Source: Branchiostoma floridae (lineage: Eukaryota > Chordata > Leptocardii > Amphioxiformes > Branchiostomatidae). Taken from it: DNA of 64,000 bases. Shown here piece by piece: positions 34,355 through 45,700 of the stretch (its first letter is position 1; every line of letters begins with the position of its first letter). Both the position numbers and the translations under genes were made by a program. The notes under the pieces are model-generated. The model searched no databases. It saw only the letters and a list, made by a program, of their open reading frames with translations, and was not told the origin of the DNA. Where the stretch lies: positions 7,976,012 through 8,040,011 of the forward strand of contig NC_049996.1 of NCBI RefSeq assembly GCF_000003815.2, given 5' to 3'.

Positions 34355-35799
34355 ATATGTCTGGTGAGAATCTATTACAAATTAAATCATTAAAAACATG
34401 TCATCTACAGCACTGAATCATGGATGTAAACGACAACACGGCATGTATAACAAAAGTCCAAAGACTTTGATATAAAGTACAAACGAGCAGAATTTACTTT
34501 ACATCAAAAGCAACGAAATCGATCAATGAAGTATCTAGGCGCCTAATCAAGAAAAATAACACCAAAAGTACTTTGAAACTTTTATTAATAATATTGAATT
34601 ATCCAGATATTGTAATGCATTAAGTGTGTAAGTCTCCAATGTGCAGATTTTCTTCGTAACAAATACATGCAGCCATAAAGAAATGAAATCACTAATCTAG
34701 AGCAACAAGATGTGCCTAATTAATTCTGTTTACGATCCCCTATACCACGTGTAAAGCCCAGTCAACAATGATAGAGATATGCTGTAAGATGTTTTGGATA
34801 CAAGTATACATGGATATTTTACCTCTCAGCTACAAGCCCATGACTTATCCAGTAAGACAACATGAACGTTATTAAAGATTCCAAAATACAACATAAATAT
34901 CACGGCTCTGGTTGTATGAATCCCAAATAGTCCAATTAAACAACGTTGGATCCAGGCATCGTAAATCTCGTTCTCTAGTTACACTGAAGTAATTTCTCTT
35001 AAGCCAATTCTAATTTCACATCATTTACCATTCCAAAATTGAAAGGTTTCGAAATCCTATCTTTCTAGAAATCCTGTCCTTCTAGAAATTCAAAAAACCA
35101 TTCTACTCTGAATGAATAAATCTATTTGTTTATTGGTACGCACAATCGATTTTCTTTTCTTTCTACTTTGCAACCCAACTAAATCAATTACTTTCTGCTC
35201 TAATTGTTGCGTACGTGTCTTAACCCGGATATTTCACACCCGGTCAACCACTTGGTAATTCTACTCAAATTAGCGAATAGAAGTTTCCTTAACAAAATAC
35301 AGGATGCATTCATTCGCAGCTCTTTGAAGAAATATATCTTACCCAATTTCCTTTACTTCGCCTAATTTTTTATATCAAAGAACAAAAACCGACAATATAC
35401 ATTTTTGACCCGAAGAGAAGAATGTCATGAAAAAAGTGGAATTTTTTAACGCTTGTATATACTTGACACGCTATTAATGAATAAGATAGCCACACAGCTA
35501 GAAGCAATTTAGAATCTATATTTACACACGTAATGTATGTGTAGATATTGTGAGAAAATTTGAACATGTAACGTATCGTTTTAATAGTGCATCAAATCAC
35601 GATAACGAAATGTTATTTTACAATTCAATTACCGAAAAACGTTCATGCCGTACTTGATGTCAAAGTCACAAAATATATTTGTTTTTCTATTTCTCCATAT
35701 CTAAATACAAAAAAAATCTATACATGTAATATAATTGTAACATGCATGTGAATGTCATAATACGCTGTATAGATAAGGTAAGCAATTTTTTTTTTTCAT
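34355..35799. other. 3' flank of gene C
   Basis: A+T-rich DNA after the gene C stop. On the minus strand an AATAAA occurs near 35,131 (ACCAATAAACAAATAG), a possible polyadenylation signal also conserved in unit 1 near 13,850. Nothing else recognised. Confidence 0.4.
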
Positions 35800-36724
35800 T
35801 TATGCCAAAAGGGTCTGACAAATAAAGCTGTGTCTACAAGAGCATCTGCGGTCATTCCACATAGGATAGCCAGTGCGCCCTGACCAGTAGTGCACACAGA
35901 GTCTTGTTCGATGGGTCCATCTGCGGTTATCTGGCCCTCCTGGAATCCATCCCTGTTGAAAAATGAACTCAACGTTATAAATGTTAAGTTGTCTTAACTC
36001 TAAATTCCAAATCATTCCACCTCATACATTCATATATAGTTGCAAGATAACTTAAATTCATCTGAGCCTATTACTGAATGATTATACCGTCTGTAAAGAT
36101 GTGCAACCAGCTATGCAACATTCGACAATTTTCTTTATAGTACACTATCCGTTAGTATTATCGTGATATTAATCCATATGTTGTTAACCTTACGTTTCCT
36201 ATTATCATTTTTCTAGTGGCAAGATTTGGGAATCACAAAAAAACAAGCGTATTTTAAAAGGTTACTGAGAGATTCGTGAATCACCTAAACAAGTCATAAA
36301 AAACAACAACCAAGGAACAGAATATTATGCAATTGCTTAAATCTTCAAAACAATCTTGAAATAACATCACCTCTCTCTTTGAAAGTCCCTTTCAATTTAG
36401 TGTTGGTCAGTTATTAAAGTTTTTTTTTTTAACTTACTTGGTAGTTGCCCAAGGCAGACCCATCTTCCCATTTCCATTGCCTTTTACGAAGACGAAAGTA
36501 GTTGTTGTCCTTCAGACCGAACCAAAAACTGAGGTTATTGCCTTCCGTGTGGACAAGGTTTCTCAACGCTAGATCCAACTCTTGTGTTTTAGGCATGGCT
36601 AGTGTAGCTCCCTCCATCTCACATGCCTCCCTGGCGCCCCAGTAACTATTTCGTCGGGAATAAAGCCGGATGCAGGTCGTGAAAAGTATTTTGTATCCAG
36701 GTTGGCAGCCGTTTCTCGTCACAG
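35800..36724 (-). CDS. Gene C CTLD exons (36438-36724 and 35800-35952)
   Basis: The first CTLD exon has NGCQPGYK, TTCIRLYSRR, AREACEMEGATLAMPKTQ, FWFGL (for WIGL) and WKWEDG. The second has GWIPGGPDNRRW, RLCVHYW, MWNDRRC and FICQTLLA, then stop. Six cysteines fit a long-form CTLD. WND is kept, but the EPN/QPD position reads GPD, so calcium-dependent sugar binding by the usual site is uncertain. Confidence 0.9.
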
Positions 36725-39700
36725 CTGTAACAACATGCGGAAGCCCATTTTTGACTATTCGTCAACACGTTCTTGATTTATTCTTGTCTAAAAAGTTGTC
36801 GGAAGCAGTTCAAAAAAAGTTGACAGTAAGTCTAAACTCACTCTCTGCCCCATGGGATATCTACCACTCGAACATCACAACCATAGCATATCTAGAACAT
36901 GAGATGTAAAAAATATATTCCCCTGCAGTACCTTAGCAAGCCTCTAGACGGCCCATTATCGAATTTGACCTTCGTTTTTCTGACCCTACAAACCTACCAA
37001 ATATTATCAAGATCCATGTAAGGCTTGGGTTATGCTGTTTGCACACACAAAAACACGCAAACACGCGTAACATAACCCTGCGGTGAAGGTAAAAATGTGT
37101 TCACTCTATCACAGTTAAAGGTCACAGTTAAAGGACCAAACAAGGCCAGGCTACAAAGGAATGCACGAAGTATTTCAGCGTTAACGACAAATCAGTGTTG
37201 CCCACCTTCATTTGCCATAGATGTATTAGCCTCAGAATGCACGCTGGTCGGAGGTAACCAAATCTGTGATAAAAAGGAAGCAAAGTTTTTCTTTATCCAT
37301 AGGTATACAGTTGAAAGTTTAAAAAAAAGTTTACTTTGCATCATATTAGTTTATCTGAAGATAAAGTGGAAGAAACAACAGCTACAAGGACACGTAAAAT
37401 TTGGCCGTCTGACATATATTTGTTACCCTTTCTAAGTAACAAAAGCAACGAAGTCTTTACAATGCAACTGCATTAAAATCTAGCTGCTTAACCCATTTAA
37501 AAGTATCATCATAATTAAAACACATTTAGATTATATCTAATGACCAGATGGACAGGCATTCATGAATATTTGTGACAATTAGGTAACACTAAATGTTTTG
37601 TAAGTAATTTATGAAAAACAAAAAGGAGACAGAAGTTACTGCTAATAAACTTAGGCATGTCTTGCAAAATTTATTTGCAATATTTAAACTTGCAAAATGG
37701 GTAAAAGGCACTACTAAATGGTAGTCATTAATAAGTTGGAAATTCCATATCCTCATGTTTAAGAATGTTGCAAATTCGGTTAAAACAACGAGCATTAATT
37801 GATCTCACCTTAGTCATGGCTGTCTCTGTCGTTGGCATATTTGCCAGTATAATCACCGTCGTGAGATTAGAACAGGCTGTCTGCTTGGGTACAGAATATG
37901 TTAATTCATTTTTGATTAGAACTATGGAATTAGGATAGAAAATTTAACAGACCAACATTAGAAACTAATATAATCCCCATCATTCTAGATATAAAACATA
38001 GACATAGTAGTTTCACAAAGATCAGAAATTATTACAAATATCAAAATAGATAGATATCAAAATAAAGCTGTATAGGTTCGGGTCCTCTAACATTTAATTT
38101 GGGAACAGTAGAGGCGTTTCGTAAATAAAACGTTGAAAGTTGAAAGAAGATACTTAAGCAAAGTAAAAAAAGGAACGTCGATTTCAGCTATTTAGGGCGT
38201 GCATGTAAATTGAATGGTTATGTACATATAAAAATAAGGCACTTTAGGGGTTTATTTCCGAAAGAAATAAGACCATTTAGGGATTACAATGTTTTTGATA
38301 AAGTAGATATTGTCTAATGTGATTAATGTAACATGTGCACTTAACATTGTTTTCCTATGTAAATTAACCAGAATTTTGTTATAAAAGAATAATGTATCTT
38401 ATACGTAGAAACGATCGGCACCATGTATTGACTATGTCAATGTGGAAGTTATATGCATTTTAGACAAAAAAATTTAGAATTAAAATGGATGTTTAAAGTC
38501 TCCAAAATCTTTTTATTATTTGGAATACAAAGCGAAAAGAGGAGAAGCCTGCCAACATGTCAAGGACAAGATATGTGTTAAGGGCATGACATAGAAAAAT
38601 AATAACCAGTTTTTTTTCTGCTTCATTATCTGGTGCTGCCGTGAAAATAAGGCATACAACAACTCCTGTAGCAATCAAAGTCGTCACTGCAGCAGCGATG
38701 GTGACGCCACGGGACAGATAGGAGCCGAAAAAGATGGAACAAATCTTTCTCGAATCTGTAAATTAAAGATAAACAATTATACTAACATGAAATGATGCTT
38801 TACAAACTGCTAAAGTAATATCTTGCCTAGTATCCAAACGTATTTTTTTGTGGATTCTTCTTAATTTTGACCTGCAATCTTTATTACTTTGTGACTGGAG
38901 GGTAACCTCTGTCGACAACGTATTGTGAACGTTTCTTTCGGTGAGCGTTCGCACCTATATCTCTATGTTCCGTTTGCCATATTCGTATTTGGTTTGGCAC
39001 GTCACCTGTACACCGGTGTGAAATGATGCACGCTCCTTTCTTTTGGCCGTAGCTTATGGTATAATCAATGTAATAATTTTAGAAATCACCCGTACAAAAT
39101 GTACGTCTTTCGGTGTATTGGTCCAAGTCTGCAACATCCAGGCCATGCGGTTATTGGATACTGTCAAGCAGATGCTGCGTGATTTGCGTGTTTTGTGCAC
39201 GTCGTGTTGCCATAGCCTCCTTCGCCGACGTCTCTGTGGCCTTAGCGAATTTTTTTTTTTTGGGGGGGGGGGATTGCTCGTCGATTCGCGATTTTTATCC
39301 GGGAGTAGGATGGGAAAGAAAACTATGCCGGGAGAGGAATATATACCGGGGGGCTTGTACCAGCACGTTTCTTTTGCATGTCGTCCGCGCGTAATATTTT
39401 CAAAATTGCCGCTATATTATCTGTAATTTAGATCATTTGGGTTTTGTTTCGTTCTTTTTGTTCATCGTATTCGATGTTTGGGACTGTCAATATCACTGAC
39501 GCGGCGGAAATTACAGATGTAATTGAACAAATGTTCGTGGTGTAACGACATCAGCTGACATTGTGGAACAACCAACTGTTTCTGGTACACTACCAACAAT
39601 GCTTTTCCTGTTTATTATATTTCAGCCATACATAGTATGGTGAAATATATTGTATTCGTAATGTTTCTTTCTTTCTTTCTTTCTTTCTCCTGTCAAATCT

Positions 39701-42700
39701 TCAAAGTGATTCATCTCCGCCGTTCCTGGACCGAATGACCTGAAATTCGGCACATGGGTAGAGTGGGCCAATACCTTGATGCTTTTTTCCCATTTTTTTC
39801 ATATCTGCCTCTAAAATGATTTTATTGAGATTTTTTGGTCAATTTTAGACCAAAACTGTATATTTTGGCCCCTGTACCCTGGTATTACAACCAAATGAGC
39901 TGAAATTTGACAGAGATGTGCCTTGATAATGCCCCCATATAAATTCGATAACACTTTTGGTGTACAGTACAACAAAATGCTTATTTTTGCGATTTTTTGA
40001 CCAATTTTTGACCAAAAAAGGACACTTTTGGCCCCTGTACCCTGGTATTACAACCAAATGAGCTGAAATTTGACAGAGATGTGCCTTGATAATGCCCCCA
40101 TATAAATTCGATAACACTTTTGGTGTACAGTACAACAAAATGCTTATTTTTGCGATTTTTTGACCAATTTTTGACCAAAAAAGGACACTTTTGGCCCCTG
40201 TACCCTGGTATTACAACCAAATGAGCTGAAATTTGACAGAGATGTGCCTTGATAAAGCCCCGATATAAATTCAATAACACTTATGGTGTACAGTACAACA
40301 AAATGCTTATTTTTGCGATTTTTTGACCAATTTTTGACCAAAAAAGGACACTTTTGGCTCCTGTACCTTGGTATTGCAACCGAATGAGCTGAAATTTGAC
40401 ACAGATGTGCCTTGATAATCCCTTCATATAAATTCAATAGCACTTTTGGTGTACAGTGCAACAAAATGCTTATTTTTGCGATTTTTGGCCAATTTTTGAC
40501 CAAAAAAGGACACTTTTGGCTCCTGTACCCTGGTATTGCAATTAAATGACATGAAATTTGGTATAGATAGGCATTAGATACTTGGTAACAAGATTCAAGT
40601 AAAATTTTTGACATAAACAACTTTAAAATGATTAATTTTGGCACTTTTCTGAGGGGAAATTTGTTTTCTTTTGGCCTCCTGACGTGACCTTCCGTGACCC
40701 CGCACAGAGCCACACCTGTGCGCGTCAGCCGGAGAGTTAATTGAATCAAAGACCTAGCCAATCAGCGAAGAGGAGGCCAAAGGCTAATTAATATTCATAA
40801 GCGGGGCCTCATGATCCCGTATATAGCAGTGTTCCCGCCAGGGGGAGCGAAGCCCGCCTAAGGCTCTCGCATTTTAGACTATTCAGAAGGCTTTATATTG
40901 TATCAGTTCTTAGGGGCATATCTATGATAATCGCAGCAGTCACTTAACTTCTCTTCAGGAGTTTAGCGTAACACTATTTCAGGTCAAACCGTAAAGGCAA
41001 ATAAAAACAAACTTTAACGTTACTGAGTTCAACAGTACTTATAACTTGTTATCCGAAGTTGAAACGCTAGCGATGGTATTTTCGCTGCGCTGTTAGCTCC
41101 GTGCGACTGTTGTTGACGGTCTTATAACGGTAACGTTATATTTTGCACCCCTGTACCCTGGTATGAGTAACATTTGGTATAGATAGGCATAAGATAGTTG
41201 GTAAAATGATCCAAGTAAAATTTTTGGCATAAAGTACTGTAAAAGGCTTAATTACAGCACTTTTTTTAGGGGAAATTGGTTTTCTTTCGTTCTCCATGCC
41301 ATGACCTTTCGGACGTTCACCCCACAGAGCCGACATCTGCACCTGCGTCTAGCCGGCAGGAAGAGTTAATTCAATTAATGGTTCAGCCAATCAGCGAAGA
41401 GGAAAGCGAAGGCTAATTAATATTCATAAGCGGGACCACACAATACGTTAACTTGAAGACTCAGGCCGTTCAGACTTCTCGCCAGGGTTTTTTCAAAGCG
41501 TCGGACAGGGGTCCGGGGGCCGCCGAATGTCCCTGGCGGGGTCCAGGGGCAGGGCCACTGTGGGGGGGACCCAGGTGGGCGAAGCCCCCCCGGAAGCTCT
41601 TGCATTTTAGACTATTGAGAAGGCTTCTTTTATCAGTTTTTTAGGGCCATATCTACGATAATCGTAGCAGTCATTTACTTCTCTTCAGCAGTTTGACTTT
41701 AAAATATTTCGGGTCAAAGCTTCAAAGACAACTAAAACCTCATAAACAACAAACTTTACTTAGCTCAACAGTATACAAAAATACTGTATGGGTTGCCATC
41801 CTTAGTTGAAGTGCTTATTTATAGCGCTAGTATCTTCGCTGCGCCGTTAGCCGCCGTGCGACTTTTGTTGGCGGTCTGATATCCCTACGTCGCCGCCTCG
41901 CTGATATTCCCACGGACATGTTTCAAGAAAAATACCCAGCAAAAACGCTGTTCTGCGTCAAATTCTATTCTATAAAACATGTGGGACTCAGTGTTGCAGT
42001 CTAAATATATTGTAGAAGCACCGCTGTAGGAAAGAAGGTCCAAGCAATGTAAAACATCACGTAGCATGAAGTTCGCTGTCAACTGGCACACAGCACATGA
42101 CTGTTTGAAACTCTAAGTCTAATCAACAGCCGTGTTTGATTGATAGCCGGTGGTCCTTTGATGAAGTCGGCGAANNNNNNNNNNNNNNNNNNNNNNNNNN
42201 NNNNNNNNNNNNNNNNNNNNNNNNNNNNNNNNNNNNNNNNNNNNNNNNNNNNNNNNNNNNNNNNNNNNNNNNNNTGTCAGCAGATGCTGCGTGATTTGCG
42301 TGTTTTGTGCACGTCGTGTTGCCATAGCCTCCTTCGCCGACGTCTCTGTGGCCTTAGCGAATTTTTTTTTTTTGGGGGGGGGGGATTGCTCGTCGATTCG
42401 CGATTTTTATCCGGGAGTAGGATGGGAAAGAAAACTATGCCGGGAGAGGAATATATACCGGGGGGCTTGTACCAGCACGTTTCTTTTGCATGTCGTCCGC
42501 GCGTAATATTTTCAAAATTGCCGCTATATTATCTGTAATTTAGATCATTTGGGTTTTGTTTCGTTCTTTTTGTTCATCGTATTCGATGTTTGGGACTGTC
42601 AATATCACTGACGCGGCGGAAATTACAGATGTAATTGAACAAATGTTCGTGGTGTAACGACATCAGCTGACATTGTGGAACAACCAACTGTTTCTGGTAC

Positions 42701-45700
42701 ACTACCAACAATGCTTTTCCTGTTTATCTTGTTTTGCTTCCTCACAGAAAATTTATCTTCCAGGATGGAAAAAAAATTTATTTCTTAAGATTTGAATCTG
42801 GTTTAAAAAAAGGATTTCTAGAATTTTTTTCTTGCATGATAAGAAAAAATAAGAAGATTTTGTTGAACCGTCTAGAACATTTTAGTTTCTCGTTTTGCCT
42901 GGATTTTATTCTACATTTTCTTCCTGCAAGAATATTTGTCTTTATACAAGAATTGTCCATGGTGTAAGCAAACTAACAAAAAAATCATTTTGGTAGTGTA
43001 TTCCCGACAAACTTTGTTCTACTTTGAGTATCATAATTATCATAGATCTCTGGTAAATTTACGGAAACATCTGATGTCGCTTGCCAATTGTTGTTATTTC
43101 AGAGGAATGTAGCAGTATGGTTGCTGCTGAATAATAAACACAATGTTACACACCACTGAAAAAACACATGTGAATACTATAATCACGTCCCAAAGTGTGC
43201 TACCTACGGTCACTTGTTTCTTATTGCTCACGATTGAGTGCCACAATGATATTCCATTGAGAAATAAGAACGTTCTTATGCTAAGAAATTTAATTATTTC
43301 AATTTATTACGCGCTATTAGCAAAAATCTTTAAAGCCCGGCTAATGTCAAGAAGACAACAAAAAGGTACAAACTGCTGCTGTTTTTTTTAATGTCAGAAA
43401 TGATATTTTAAATGTATATACTGATGACGCGATTACGTAACTCTATGAAGAAGTATGTTTATCTTATTGTTTGCATTAAATCATTATGTTACGTAGGCCG
43501 ATTAGTCTCTTGTCGCATTCGGAAGCTCAATTGCAAGGAGCGAAGAAAAATGGGCTCCTTTGATGTTCATAACGTTATTCATTAATTATCCCTAGCACCA
43601 TGAGACGCATGGCGGGGGATAGGGGTTGGCAATTCGACACTTGTCAGACAGTAACTCAAGGTTTAGTACGGTAAAGCTTAAAGGGCACAGTGGTTAGGGT
43701 TGTATGTATTAATTTTGAACATTTATGAAAACAACGCAATAATCAATAAGTTAAATATTTGTCATTTATTTTCAAATGAGGAGAGGGTGCTGTTTTTGGT
43801 TACAATTGTTTTCATGGTTACTGGTTTAGCAGTATATATGTCAAGAAGCTATATGTTAGATTGTCTTGGCACTTAGTATGTGGTTAGGCTATTTGTTAGA
43901 ACTTCAGATTTGACATCTATTGTTTTATAGTAAAGATTATTGTAAAAGGAAGCTTTGTATAATGTGGAAAAATAAGATTAAAAATGTGCAGAATAAGAAG
44001 CATTCACAGAATTATCAGAAAGAGATGATGTAAAGTTTAATCTTCTTTGCATAATTGATGAGAAACCGTAGCAGTACATTATTTAAAAAAAAAACTATAT
44101 TTTTAACTTGTGGTTTAAAAAAAGGTGATGTTAGTTTAAGACTTATTTGTTATGATTCACATTGTAAAGAGACAAAATTGCTCAACAAATATATGAAGTC
44201 AAGACACTAGTTTTTTTTATTACTATTTTCGCAATGTAAACAGAATTGTTTGCTATGCTTTTAGATTGCATAAATTATACTAGAAAGACATTTCTTTATT
44301 TCCTTTATAAAAACACATACAAATACTTCAAACATTTGGGACTGAGAAAAAGTTTCACTACGATAATCGGTGGCTAATCTTTCATCTCTCTGTGAACTCT
44401 ACCGATTTATTTTAATTTTTTATTTTATGATTAAAGCTATGATTAAAGCTGCACTAAGCACCATTTTGGCCCCACCTAATCAAAACCAGGAAATGGATCC
44501 GGACCTTCTTTGTGTAAGGAGAACATAATTTACAGTGGTAGGGCCCCTAGGGTGGGCTGCAGTTACTGCAGGCTGACAAGCAAATGTCGTTCACTAGGAT
44601 ATCTTATTCTTTGGAAATACTTATAGTTTTTTTCTTTTCTTATGAAGATAGAATGGAATTATTAATGCTGTTTATTTTGAAACGCAGCAACTATTTTCCT
44701 TTTAAACAACAAGAACCCCGGCATGGATACAATTTAATAGAAGAATTTGAAATGCCATCATGCACCCCCACTGAAAGCCAGGTTGATAAGAGCACAGAGG
44801 TTGCTTCGGCCATCTGTGGCAGTATTTCGGTTTGGGAGATCATAGACTAAACATGTTTACATGCTGCACTATTCTATAACATCCTTCGCTGAATATTGGT
44901 ATTCAATACTATAGGGTTGACTCAAGGTATGCTCCTAGTGGGGCTGAGCAAAAATTATAAAAAAATAATTTAAAACAAATAACCATCTGCCTCGGTTTAT
45001 ATGTAGGTCTATTTTGTATTTTTTAGTCCTTATTCCATAATCATTGTTATTTTAGCGTCAAATTCAAATGCAAAGTTCTCCGTTTTCAACGCCCAAATCA
45101 GGTGCAGATATCTGTTGGAACAGCCTGGCCAATCAGGGACCGGAGCCGTGGCGCGAAAGTTAAATTGGACAGCCAATTAGGCCTCGCTTGGGAATGACTT
45201 CATGCATATATTACACATACTAGGACGTTTCAGACGATCTTTTTCATTTCATATTTTCGACAACTCGATAGAAAGTACGCATACACGATTCATATATTCG
45301 CATCCTGTGTGATATGTGCCGCAAATAATGATTTATACCCAAGCTTAGATGGTACCTGTGCCAAATTTACGAAGATTAGAGTTGTCTTGTAAACATAACT
45401 GACCTTAAAATTTATCATGATGGCCGTGCGATTTGAATTTACTACATATCTTAACAGAGAATTTGATCGAATACGAGAAGTCTCTTGTGACCTTTATTTA
45501 TTGTCTTCTGACATATATTTAGGACACATGTGTTACGAATTCTTTTCAATTTAATATTTGCTCTCATTTCCCTCAGCCGCCAAAAAATCCGGTGCCTCGA
45601 GCCTGACTCACCGGACCCCCAGCTTGCCGGAGCGCCGGCTGGAGCCCCGGGCCATCGGCAGGAGAATGGGGTATGTTCAACTTCTTTTCTAATTTGAAAA

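Noticed and set aside
40144-40761. 205-codon minus-strand frame with internal repeats
   Set aside because: It is a by-product of the 163-bp satellite period; the repeated peptide follows the DNA repeat and has no domain.
44584-44850. 88-codon frame in unit 2
   Set aside because: The aligned unit-1 sequence at 28,030-28,260 does not keep the frame, so coding is not supported.
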